DNA of 42,335 nucleotides, from assembly GCA_029573155.1 (NCBI GenBank), contig JAKQHE010000116.1:1-42335 (forward strand). The letters run 5' to 3'. This DNA is from a bacterium (GTDB taxonomy: Bacteria; UBP6; UBA1177; JAKLFG01). Below are positions 16,268-23,691 of the stretch, in pieces (positions within the stretch are counted from its first letter, which is position 1; every line of letters starts with the position of its first letter). The position numbers and the translations under genes are program-made. Below the pieces are notes generated by a model. It saw nothing but the letters and a program-made list of their open reading frames with translations. It had not been told where the DNA came from and ran no database searches.

Positions 16268-16527
16268 TGCGGCCTCCCGGTGATCGCCTGATATGGACAT
16301 TCGCGGACGCAGATACCGCATTGGGTACACTTGTCGGGGTCCACGACCGGCTTGTCCTCAGGGCCATAGAAATGTATCGCATCGTAGGGACAGGCCCGTT
16401 CGCAGACACGGCAGGTCGACCCGACACAGCGGTCGTGGTTTATCGTTATCGGGCTGTCGAGAGACGGGTCCATCCCGCAGGAGACAAGCATCCCGCCGAG
16501 CAGAAGCACGCGGATGAGGCGTCTCAT
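16264..16527 (-). CDS. Lipoprotein 2[4Fe-4S] ferredoxin
   Basis: From ATG 16527 the 87-residue product starts with MRRLIRVLLLGGMLVSCGMD, a clear lipoprotein signal (lipobox LVSC). Two cluster-binding motifs follow. The first is CVGSTCRVCERACP, with 4 instead of 2 residues between the first two Cys. The second is the canonical CTQCGICVRECP. Such proteins carry low-potential electrons. A bacterial-type ferredoxin on a Sec/Lsp lipoprotein signal is unusual, because Fe-S clusters are normally put in before export by Tat. There is no twin-arginine FLK consensus here, although an RR is present at residues 2-3. Start and stop overlap both neighbours by 4 nt. Confidence 0.85.
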   Translation of the reverse strand: MRRLIRVLLLGGMLVSCGMDPSLDSPITINHDRCVGSTCRVCERACPYDAIHFYGPEDKPVVDPDKCTQCGICVRECPYQAITGRPQ

Positions 16528-16715
16528 TTCTTCACCTCCCGCTCGACCGGAGCACCGAAAGAACAGGCCTTCACGCACAGACCGCAGTCGATGCACTTCT
16601 CAGGATCTATGACCGCCTTCCCCGTCCGCAGCACGATAGCCTTGGTCGGACAGACCGGGAGGCACTCACGGCAACCGGTACAGCGCGCCTGTTGAATATA
16701 TTGGACTTTTTTCAC
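16524..16715 (-). CDS. Small 2[4Fe-4S] ferredoxin without signal peptide
   Basis: This 63-residue protein has two motifs, CTGCRECLPVCPTKAI and CIDCGLCVKACSFGAP, the second with Ser in place of the usual Pro. It starts at GTG 16715 behind a G-rich stretch. Unlike its two neighbours it has no hydrophobic N-terminus, so it should be cytoplasmic unless the true start lies further upstream in the 53-nt gap. It overlaps the lipoprotein ferredoxin by 4 nt (ATGA). Its role is likely electron transfer with the other ferredoxins of the operon. Confidence 0.85.
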   Translation of the reverse strand: MKKVQYIQQARCTGCRECLPVCPTKAIVLRTGKAVIDPEKCIDCGLCVKACSFGAPVEREVKK

Positions 16716-16768
16716 CGCAGGGGGGATGGCTTGTCTCGGCGAAGACTTCTCGGAGCCGGAAGCGTCAA

Positions 16769-17053
16769 TTATTTCGTTTTTTTTTCAGCCGCGGGTTTAA
16801 CGGTCGGTCCACGGATCGCCTTGGTCGGGCATTTCTGAACGCACAAGGTGCAGTTGATACACCTCTCGGGATCGATGATGGCTTTGCCGTCCTTCATCAC
16901 TATCGCTTTTGATGGACAGGACTGCACACAAAGGGCACAGCCGATGCAGGTCTTCGGATCGACCTGATGTTTCTCCTCTTTTGAGGCAGCAGATAGAAAC
17001 AACGAGGTCACTGCGAGGAGGCAGAAAATCAGAATAAGCGACGTGCGCGGCAT
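16769..17053 (-). CDS. Exported 2[4Fe-4S] ferredoxin
   Basis: The 94-residue product has an N-terminal Sec-type signal (MPRTSLILIFCLLAVTSLFLSAASKEE), then CIGCALCVQSCPSKAI and CINCTLCVQKCPTKAI, both canonical CxxCxxCxxxCP. It ends in a Lys-rich tail. The start is ATG 17053, with GGAG upstream, 3 nt after the stop of the 44-aa lipoprotein. No twin-arginine motif is visible, so export before or without cluster insertion must be explained, or the hydrophobic segment is a membrane anchor that leaves the clusters on one face. Second gene of the operon. Confidence 0.85.
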   Translation of the reverse strand: MPRTSLILIFCLLAVTSLFLSAASKEEKHQVDPKTCIGCALCVQSCPSKAIVMKDGKAIIDPERCINCTLCVQKCPTKAIRGPTVKPAAEKKTK

Positions 17054-17056
17054 CGG

Positions 17057-17191
17057 TCACTCCGTGATCAGGATATCGGTGTCAAGGGCCCCATCGGGCT
17101 GGCGCGGGCCGTTCATGAGTTCGTCTCGATCGAAGTTGTCGCCGCATCCGGCAAGCAACATCGCGAAGATCACGACCAGCAGGCGGCTCAT
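17057..17191 (-). CDS. 44-residue lipoprotein (first gene of the ferredoxin operon)
   Basis: Too short for the ORF track. ATG 17191 has GGAGAA 3 nt upstream and a promoter 28 nt further up. It encodes a signal peptide with a perfect lipobox (LLAGC, Cys16), then only 28 mature residues, largely acidic, ending DTDILITE. The next gene begins 3 nt after its stop. No known family. The acidic ending resembles the DDDTLL-like tails of lipoproteins at 34-40 kb, though it is too short to be decisive. Confidence 0.75.
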   Translation of the reverse strand: MSRLLVVIFAMLLAGCGDNFDRDELMNGPRQPDGALDTDILITE

Positions 17192-17218
17192 GGGTTCTCC
17201 GTGCCCAGATTTCGGAGC

Positions 17219-17246
17219 GTTATACCTTCTCTGACGAAAAGTGCAA
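17219..17246 (-). promoter_or_regulatory. Sigma70-type promoter of the ferredoxin operon
   Basis: On the minus strand, TTGCAC (17246-17241), a 16-nt spacer and TATAAC (17224-17219). It is divergent from the carotenoid promoter only 32 nt away, so one regulator could affect both. Confidence 0.7.
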
Positions 17247-17277
17247 GAGAAAAGTTCCGGCGGATCGCGATTCTATT

Positions 17278-17305
17278 TTGCAATCGATCTTCTTTTTACT
17301 ATAAT
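17278..17305 (+). promoter_or_regulatory. Sigma70-type promoter of the carotenoid operon
   Basis: TTGCAA (17278-17283), a 16-nt spacer and a perfect TATAAT (17300-17305), 32 nt before the crtB start codon. Confidence 0.72.
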
Positions 17306-17337
17306 CGCCTCACGCTCACTGTTCAGGGAACGAAGCC

Positions 17338-18168
17338 ATGGCCCATAACGCCACGAAAGGAAAGATATTCCTGAAAGGCAGCAAGACATACTTCACCAGT
17401 TCGATATTCTTCCCGCCGCAGGTGCGCGCCGATGTCTTCACACTGTATGCCTTTCTGCGGGTCGCCGACGATCTGGTCGACTGCATACCCCAACGGGCCG
17501 ACGAGTTCTATGAGATGCGCAGGAAATGGCGCATCGCCTGCACCGGGACCCCGGCACACGACCCGGTCATCGATGATTTCGTGGCGCTCGCCGAACGGAT
17601 CGGCTTTGAACCGGAGTGGACCGAGGCCTTCTTCCACTCGATGGAACTCGACCTCGCCAAGAAAGAGTACAACACCCTCCCCGAAACGCTCGAATATGTC
17701 TACGGATCTGCCGAGGTGATCGGTCTCTACATGATGTGTATCATGGGCCTGCCGCCTGAATCGGAACACCCGGCACGGATGCTCGGCCGCGCGATGCAGT
17801 ACATCAATTTCATCCGGGATATCAACGAGGACATCGGGCTCGGCCGCCGTTACCTGCCGTTGCGCGATTCGTTGCTCACCTCGCTTCTGCCCGATGAGAC
17901 GCACAAGAAACCCGACGCCTTTCGCCGCTTCATCACCGAAGAGATAGAACGCTATCTCGGCTGGCAGAAGGAGGCCGAAGCAGGGTTCTGTTATCTGCCG
18001 CGCCGCTACCGGATACCGGTGGCGACCGCCTCCGACATGTATGCATGGACCGCCGCCACGATACGGCGCGACCCCTTCGTCGTGTACGAACGCAAGGTCA
18101 AACCGTCGCGTCTGCGGATAGTCGCCAACATCATTCGCCGCTTCGCGGCCATCAGGGAGTGCCCATGA
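17338..18168 (+). CDS. crtB: Phytoene synthase (squalene/phytoene synthase family)
   Basis: This 276-residue enzyme condenses two GGPP to phytoene. It has the two Asp-rich Mg-binding signatures, YAFLRVADDLVD (first) and QYINFIRDINEDIGLGRRYLP (second), plus the early SSIFFPPQVR. Length is typical of CrtB. AGGGAA precedes the ATG. It is the first gene of a five-gene operon whose other members make and modify carotenoids, which favours phytoene over squalene as product. It overlaps the next gene by 4 nt. Confidence 0.92.
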   Translation: MAHNATKGKIFLKGSKTYFTSSIFFPPQVRADVFTLYAFLRVADDLVDCIPQRADEFYEMRRKWRIACTGTPAHDPVIDDFVALAERIGFEPEWTEAFFHSMELDLAKKEYNTLPETLEYVYGSAEVIGLYMMCIMGLPPESEHPARMLGRAMQYINFIRDINEDIGLGRRYLPLRDSLLTSLLPDETHKKPDAFRRFITEEIERYLGWQKEAEAGFCYLPRRYRIPVATASDMYAWTAATIRRDPFVVYERKVKPSRLRIVANIIRRFAAIRECP

Positions 18169-19220
18169 AGAAGTACCTTGCCGCTTCCAAGGAACGGACC
18201 ACCGCCTATCTCGGGCGATTCCTCGCCGACAAGGAGACCGAACTGGCCCCCATCGGGCCGCGCGCTGCGGCGGTGGCCCGTGACATCCACGAGTTCTGCA
18301 CGCGCGGCAAGATGATCCGCGCCGCGATGACACTGCTGGGCTGGGAGGCGGCCGGCGGCAGACCGAGCGACACCGTCATACCGGTCGCCGCCGCGATGGA
18401 GATGATCCACGCGGGACTGCTCATCCACGACGATGTGATGGACCGGGATGACTTCCGGCGCGGCAAACCGGCGTTCCACCGCCGCTACGCCGACGCGCTT
18501 GCCCACGAGACCAAGGAGCCGCGCCACACCGGCGAGGCGCTCGCGATCTGCGCCGGCGATGTCGCCTTCTTCCTTGCCGCCGAGTCGGTCATGACCGCCG
18601 CGATACCCGATCCGCACGGTGCCGCGATGCGCCGGACCTTCTTTCGCGAATGTGTGCTGGTCGGCCTGGGTCAGATGGACGATGTCTACCTCGGCGCACG
18701 GCTCGCGCCGGTGACGGTCGCCGATATCCTGCCGGTATACCGCTACAAGACGGCGCGATATACGTTCTCCATGCCGCTCATCCTCGGCGCCATCGCGGCC
18801 GGAGGCGATGCGAAGGTACGCGACGGACTCGATGCCGTCGGCGAAAAGATAGGTACGCTCTTTCAGATAAAAGACGACGAACTGGGACTCTTCGGCGAAG
18901 AGGCCGACATCGGCAAGCCGACCGGCTCCGACATCCGCGAGGGAAAGAAGACCATCCTCTTCTCGCTTCTCACCGACATGGCGCACGGCACCGACAAAGA
19001 GCGGCTGTCGCGGACGCTCGGGAACCCCGATATCGGCTCCGACGACATCGCCTTTGTCCGGACACTGGCCGAAAAGAGCGGCGCGCTGGGCAAGGTCCGC
19101 GCGCAGGCGGCCACCATCGACGGCGAGGCGCGCGGTCTTATCGCCGCGCTCACTGTCGGCGACGAGGTGAAACGGCTCCTGAACGAACTCATCGACTACA
19201 ACCGCGACCGGGGATTCTAG
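18165..19220 (+). CDS. crtE: Geranylgeranyl diphosphate synthase (polyprenyl synthetase)
   Basis: ATG 18165 overlaps the crtB stop and has GGGAG upstream; the track's 18045 start lies inside crtB. The 351 residues contain the first Asp-rich motif in GLLIHDDVMDRDD and the second in FQIKDDELGLFGEEADIGKPTGSDIREGKKT, the standard pair of all-trans prenyl synthases. Operon position indicates that the product is GGPP, the CrtB substrate. Chain length cannot be read with certainty from the sequence. The 3' end overlaps the next start by one base. Confidence 0.9.
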   Translation: MKKYLAASKERTTAYLGRFLADKETELAPIGPRAAAVARDIHEFCTRGKMIRAAMTLLGWEAAGGRPSDTVIPVAAAMEMIHAGLLIHDDVMDRDDFRRGKPAFHRRYADALAHETKEPRHTGEALAICAGDVAFFLAAESVMTAAIPDPHGAAMRRTFFRECVLVGLGQMDDVYLGARLAPVTVADILPVYRYKTARYTFSMPLILGAIAAGGDAKVRDGLDAVGEKIGTLFQIKDDELGLFGEEADIGKPTGSDIREGKKTILFSLLTDMAHGTDKERLSRTLGNPDIGSDDIAFVRTLAEKSGALGKVRAQAATIDGEARGLIAALTVGDEVKRLLNELIDYNRDRGF

Positions 19221-19894
19221 TGAGCGCCTATTTGGCCGTCAACCTCTGCGTCATCGCCCTCCCGCTTTTATTCTCGTTCGATAAACGGGTCGCCTTCTGG
19301 CGCAAATGGCCCGCAGCTCTCACCGCCATCGTCACGGTCGGCGCCATCTACCTCGCGTGGGACAGCCATGCGACCGGCGCGGGGCACTGGGCATTCAACC
19401 CCGCCTATGTCGGCGATCTGCGACTGGCCGGACTCCCTATCGAAGAGTGGCTCTTTTTCGTCACGGTCCCCTATGCGTGCCTCTTCACCTACGAATGTAT
19501 CCGCGTCTATCTCGCACCGGGCCGTGTCCCCTTCATGCGCCCCGTCCTCGCGGCGGCGGCGGTCGCCGCCATCATCCTCGCCTTTCTAAGCGTCGGGAAA
19601 GGATATGCCTTCCTTGCCTTCTCGGGGCTCTTCCTCGTGCTGGTCTTCTATCTGGTCTTCCTGCCGCGGCTCACCGAGGAACGATCGTTCGTCGTCGCGA
19701 TGGGGATATTCTTCCTCCTGTTCGGCATCGTCAATTCGGTGCTGACCGGCATACCCATCGTCACCTATGACCCGGCGGCGATCACCGGCCTGCGCATCGG
19801 CACCATCCCGATAGAGGACTTCGTCTACAACTTCATCATGCTCGCGGGACATCTCGCGATATATCGCACCATCCTCGATCGGAGATCGGCATGA
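19220..19894 (+). CDS. crtYcd: Lycopene cyclase, fused CrtYc-CrtYd type
   Basis: It starts at GTG 19220, which shares its G with the upstream TAG. The 224-residue membrane protein has about six or seven hydrophobic helices and two copies of the lycopene-cyclase domain. The first carries GHWAFNPAYVG...GLPIEEWLFF (73-80). The second carries PIVTYDPAAITGLRIGTIPIEDFVYN (197-204). In actinobacteria and myxobacteria these halves are usually separate proteins, CrtYc and CrtYd; archaea and fungi have fused forms. It should cyclise lycopene ends to beta-ionone rings. With cruF downstream, one-ended cyclisation to gamma-carotene is plausible. Confidence 0.88.
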   Translation: MSAYLAVNLCVIALPLLFSFDKRVAFWRKWPAALTAIVTVGAIYLAWDSHATGAGHWAFNPAYVGDLRLAGLPIEEWLFFVTVPYACLFTYECIRVYLAPGRVPFMRPVLAAAAVAAIILAFLSVGKGYAFLAFSGLFLVLVFYLVFLPRLTEERSFVVAMGIFFLLFGIVNSVLTGIPIVTYDPAAITGLRIGTIPIEDFVYNFIMLAGHLAIYRTILDRRSA

Positions 19895-21366
19895 AGCGGA
19901 TCGCGGTCATCGGCGCGGGGTTCGGCGGGCTTGCGGCCTCTGCGATACTGGCCCACCGCGGCTACGCGGTCGAGGTCTTCGAGCAGCAGTCCGGTCCCGG
20001 CGGCAAGGCGGGCGACCTGCGCCTCGACGGCTGGCGCTTCGACACCGGACCGTCGCTCTTCACGATGCCGGCGGTCTTCGAGAAGTGCTTCGCGCTGGCA
20101 GGCGGCGACCTGAACGCGGCGCTCACCCACGAACCGATGGAACTCATCACCCGCTACTTCTGGGATGATGGCTCGACGCTCGACGCATGGCAGGACACCG
20201 ACCGTTTCGCCACCGAGGTCGAAAAGAAACTGGGGGACGGCGCCGAAGCGGTAAAACGCTATCTCAAGCGGGCGAAAAAGATATACGACACCACCGCCGA
20301 CATCTTTCTCTACGGGGACCCGTGGGACCCCCTGAACATCGTTCGTCTCTCGGGTTGGCGGGCGCTCGCGGGACTCCCCTTCATCGCCCCCTTCACGACG
20401 ATGGACCGCTTCCACCGCCGTTATTTCAAAGATGAACGGACGATACAACTCTTCGACCGCTACGCCACCTACACCGGGTCCGACCCCTACCGCGCTCCAG
20501 CGACGCTCGCCATCATCCCTCATGTCGAATACGCCATCGGCGCCCGTAACCTGCGCGGCGGGGTGACGGCGCTCGTCCGGGCGATGCATACGCTCGCCGA
20601 AAAGAACGGCGCGATATTCCACTTCAATGCGCCGGTCGACCGGATACTCAAGAAGAACGAACGCGCCGCAGGCATCGTCACGGGCGGCGCGGACATCCCC
20701 TTTGACGCGGTCGTCTCCAACGCCGATGTCACCCACACATACCTCTCGCTCCTCCAGAGCGAGTCGGAGGCGGCCGATCGCTACCAGCGGCACGAACCGT
20801 CGGTATCGGGCGTCGTCTTCTACTGGGCGATGCGCGAGACCTTCCCCGAACTGACCGTCAACAACATCTTCTTCTCCGCCGACTATCGCCGCGAGTTCGA
20901 GGAGATATTCGACCGCCATCGATGCGGATCGGACCCGACCGTCTATGTCAACATCACCTCGAAGTTCGACGCGGCCGACGCACCGGCGGGCGGCGAGAAC
21001 TGGTTGGTCCTCGTGAACGCCCCCTACGACGACCATCAGGATTGGGATATCGAGGTGACCCGCCTGCGCGACACCGTCATCGCGAAGGTCTCGCGGCTCA
21101 TCGGGCGCGACATCGAGCCCTTCATCGCCCACGAACAGGTCCGCACCCCGAAAATACTACGCGAACTCACCAACACCAATCACGGTTCCATCTACGGCAT
21201 CTCCTCCAATGACCCGATGGCCGCCTTCCGCCGCCAGCCGGCGAGATGCGCCGATCACCCGGGAGTGTTCTTCTGCGGCGGTTCGGCCCACCCGGGCGGC
21301 GGGATGCCGCTCGCGACCCTGTCGGGGATGATGGCAGCCGACGCCGTGACGCGGAGGATGAAATGA
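19891..21366 (+). CDS. crtI: CrtI-type phytoene/carotenoid desaturase
   Basis: This 491-residue flavoprotein has the N-terminal FAD-binding motif IAVIGAGFGGLAASAILAHRG, followed by EQQSGPGGKAG. The C-terminal CrtI signature is FFCGGSAHPGGGMPLATLSG. Middle-region features such as DTGPSLFTMP and YATYTGSDPYRAPATL are typical of the family. It introduces double bases' equivalents of unsaturation stepwise into phytoene to give lycopene. It is the only desaturase of the operon, so phytoene desaturation is its likely job rather than a late CrtD-type step. It overlaps both neighbours by 4 nt. Confidence 0.9.
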   Translation: MKRIAVIGAGFGGLAASAILAHRGYAVEVFEQQSGPGGKAGDLRLDGWRFDTGPSLFTMPAVFEKCFALAGGDLNAALTHEPMELITRYFWDDGSTLDAWQDTDRFATEVEKKLGDGAEAVKRYLKRAKKIYDTTADIFLYGDPWDPLNIVRLSGWRALAGLPFIAPFTTMDRFHRRYFKDERTIQLFDRYATYTGSDPYRAPATLAIIPHVEYAIGARNLRGGVTALVRAMHTLAEKNGAIFHFNAPVDRILKKNERAAGIVTGGADIPFDAVVSNADVTHTYLSLLQSESEAADRYQRHEPSVSGVVFYWAMRETFPELTVNNIFFSADYRREFEEIFDRHRCGSDPTVYVNITSKFDAADAPAGGENWLVLVNAPYDDHQDWDIEVTRLRDTVIAKVSRLIGRDIEPFIAHEQVRTPKILRELTNTNHGSIYGISSNDPMAAFRRQPARCADHPGVFFCGGSAHPGGGMPLATLSGMMAADAVTRRMK

Positions 21367-21983
21367 AGAAGCACTGGTTCATCATCGCGCTCAGTATTTT
21401 CTACCTCGTTGGCATCGCGGGGCATCTTTTCGCCGAGACCTTACCATTTTTCCTGTCGATAACGCCGCTCGTGCTCCTTGCTTTCACGCTCATCATGCTC
21501 GTCCCGTCGGTGCGCGACGATAAAAAGATGCTCCTCTGGTTCCCGCTCACCTACGCCGCCACCTTCGCGCTCGAGGCGCTGGGGGTTGCGACCGGCCTTG
21601 TCTTCGGCCCCTACCACTACGGCGCGACGCTCGGTCCCAAAGTACTTGCCGTGCCGCTAATCATCGGGGCGAACTGGGTGATCGTCGTGCTGGGGGCGCT
21701 CCGCCTCTCGGAACGACTGACGGTGCGACCGCTTTCCTCGGCGCTCGTCGTCGCGGCGCTCGCCACCGGGTTCGACTGGGTGATGGAGCCAGTCGCGATA
21801 CGGCTCGACTACTGGAACTGGCATACGGCGGAGATCCCGCTCCAGAACTACGCCGCGTGGTTCATCACCGCCGCCATCGCAGGCTATATCTACCGCCTCT
21901 TCAAGATGAAGACAAAGACCATTCTCCCCGCGTGGTATTTCATCATTCAGTTGGTGTTCTTCGCGGTATTGCGCTGGGCGTGA
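21363..21983 (+). CDS. cruF: Carotenoid 1,2-hydratase, CruF family
   Basis: ATG 21363 overlaps the crtI stop (ATGA). The 206-residue membrane protein has about six or seven helices and the conserved patterns of the CruF/bisanhydrobacterioruberin hydratase family: GLVFGPYHYGATLGPK, PLIIGANWV, and GFDWVMEPVAIRLDYWNWH. CruF adds water across the 1',2' double bond of a linear psi end, as on gamma-carotene. Together with the cyclase this predicts 1'-hydroxy-gamma-carotene, which elsewhere is glycosylated by CruG. No such glycosyltransferase follows here. Only 6 nt separate it from the convergent sensor kinase. Confidence 0.87.
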   Translation: MKKHWFIIALSIFYLVGIAGHLFAETLPFFLSITPLVLLAFTLIMLVPSVRDDKKMLLWFPLTYAATFALEALGVATGLVFGPYHYGATLGPKVLAVPLIIGANWVIVVLGALRLSERLTVRPLSSALVVAALATGFDWVMEPVAIRLDYWNWHTAEIPLQNYAAWFITAAIAGYIYRLFKMKTKTILPAWYFIIQLVFFAVLRWA

Positions 21984-21989
21984 AGGAAG

Positions 21990-23618
21990 TTACCCTGACC
22001 GGTGGCGGGGCAGATGGACCTTGAAGGTCGTTCCCCTGCCCGGCGCACTTTCCACCGTGACGAAACCGCCGTTCTGCGTGACGATGCCGTAAACGGTCGA
22101 AAGTCCAAGGCCGCTCCCCTTCTCCTCCCCCTTGGTGGTGAAGAACGGCTCGAAAAGATGATCGAGCACCTCTGTGGTCATGCCGCTTCCGTTATCGCTG
22201 ATGGTCAGGCGAACGAAGTCACCGGGAATATGGTCGGGATGGGCGCCACAGTGGGCCTTGTCAAAACTCTCGTTGCGGGTCTCGATGACGATCCTCCCCG
22301 CATCGGCGATGGCGTCCCGCGCATTGACGCAGAGGTTCGCCACGACCTGTTCGACCTGCCCCGGATCCATCCACACCGGCCAGAGGTCGGCGGCGAGTTC
22401 CCGATCGAGCGCGATGGTTTCGCGGATAAGCGGTCGGAGCATCTTCAACATCCCATCCACGCTCTGGTTCAGGTCGAGCGATCGGGGCACCGTCTCCTGT
22501 TTGCGGGCAAAGGCGAGCAGTTGGCGGGTGATATCGGCTGAACGCTTGGCGGCGTTCGCGATCTCCTGAAAGTAACCGCGGGCCGGATCGTCCGGTCTGC
22601 TTTTCGATATCCCCATCTCGGCGCAGCCGAGTATGATGGTCAGCATATTATTGTTGTCGTGGGCCATGACCCCGGCAAGACGGCCGACCGCGTCCATTTT
22701 CTGCGCCTGCCGCAACCGCTCGTTCGCCTCGGCCAGATGGCGTGTCCGGACCCGTAACTGCCAGCGCAGGAGAAGTATGAAAAGTATCGCCAGTACAAGC
22801 AGGCCCCCGACCACTCCTATGCCCCACACAAGATGCGGCGGAACGATCACCGCGGGCGGACGATCCATCCAGCGCCACAGCGCTTTGTAGTAGGTCGATT
22901 CGGGTTCCGACTTCATGGCTCGCAGATCTTTGTCTATGGCTGCAAGAAGGTCACCGTTGGTATCGGGGGTGGTCGCAAAGAAGAGCGAGACCGGCTGAAA
23001 AACGACGGGGGTCTTTTCAAGTCCGTACTGCCGGTGGAAATGATCGCCCGAAAGATGGTTCGCGACGACCGCATCGGCCTGTCCCTCCTCCACGAGCCGG
23101 TAGGCCTCCTCGAACGAATTGGCCTCGACGAAGGTGATAGCGAACCCGAACCCCTTCGCCATCTCCTCCAGCGTCGTCTGCTGGATCGACCCTTTGAGCA
23201 CAGAAAGGCGATGACCGTGGAGGTCCGCCATCCGCTCTATCTCCCGTCTGCTCGGCGCATAAACGGCCGACCAACTGTTTACCACCTCCTCCTTATGGAA
23301 ATCGAATCGGCGCGATCGATCGGGCGAGAGGGCGACATCGGGCAGGAGGTCTATCTGACCGGCGCTCAACAGTTCGAGACAGTCGAACCACTCGCACCAC
23401 ACATAGGTCACCCGCCACCCCTCTTTCCGTGCGATCTCCTCCAGTATCGAGATGAATATACCCGACGCATTCCTCTGTTCATCGGTGAATATCTTCGGCT
23501 TGTTCTCATAGACCCCGACCCGGACCGGCCGCCCGTCGGATTCCCCGCCCCCGTACAGTGCGAAGGCAAAGCAAAGGATCAAGTGAACAAAGAGAAGACG
23601 ATATTCTTTCCAACGCAT
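21990..23618 (-). CDS. Sensor histidine kinase with periplasmic solute-binding domain
   Basis: Start ATG 23618 is placed before the signal-like segment FVHLILCFAFALYGGGE, giving 542 residues. Residues about 30-265 are a type 3 periplasmic solute-binding fold (RVGVYENKPKIF...GIFISILEEIARKEGW..., LPDVALSPDRSRRFDF). One transmembrane helix lies at about 285-305. A short coiled coil leads into the phosphoacceptor GVMAHDNNNMLTIILG, then N, G1 and G2 boxes (NLCVNARDAI, ISDNGSGM, GLGLSTVYGIV). It has no receiver domain and no response regulator is adjacent, so it is an orphan kinase sensing a small ligand. DNNN is an unusual variant of the common DFNN. Confidence 0.88.
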   Translation of the reverse strand: MRWKEYRLLFVHLILCFAFALYGGGESDGRPVRVGVYENKPKIFTDEQRNASGIFISILEEIARKEGWRVTYVWCEWFDCLELLSAGQIDLLPDVALSPDRSRRFDFHKEEVVNSWSAVYAPSRREIERMADLHGHRLSVLKGSIQQTTLEEMAKGFGFAITFVEANSFEEAYRLVEEGQADAVVANHLSGDHFHRQYGLEKTPVVFQPVSLFFATTPDTNGDLLAAIDKDLRAMKSEPESTYYKALWRWMDRPPAVIVPPHLVWGIGVVGGLLVLAILFILLLRWQLRVRTRHLAEANERLRQAQKMDAVGRLAGVMAHDNNNMLTIILGCAEMGISKSRPDDPARGYFQEIANAAKRSADITRQLLAFARKQETVPRSLDLNQSVDGMLKMLRPLIRETIALDRELAADLWPVWMDPGQVEQVVANLCVNARDAIADAGRIVIETRNESFDKAHCGAHPDHIPGDFVRLTISDNGSGMTTEVLDHLFEPFFTTKGEEKGSGLGLSTVYGIVTQNGGFVTVESAPGRGTTFKVHLPRHRSG

Positions 23619-23647
23619 GAGGCACCCCACCCGGTGATCCGCTAAAG

Positions 23648-23675
23648 ATTCTATCCGACAGAAAAAAAATCGCAA
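23648..23675 (-). promoter_or_regulatory. Sigma70-type promoter of the sensor kinase
   Basis: On the minus strand, TTGCGA (23675-23670), a 16-nt spacer and TAGAAT (23653-23648), about 30 nt from the start codon. Confidence 0.6.
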
Positions 23676-23691
23676 GGTTTCCGGAATGTTC

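Noticed and set aside
16264-17053. Tat export of the ferredoxins
   Set aside because: No (S/T)RRxFLK-type motif is visible. MRRLIRVLLL has RR but not the remaining consensus and ends in a lipobox, so Sec/Lsp is the simpler reading.
18650-19219. N-terminal extension of the lycopene cyclase ORF in the track
   Set aside because: It is an Arg-rich out-of-frame reading of the GGPP synthase gene. The cyclase starts at GTG 19220.
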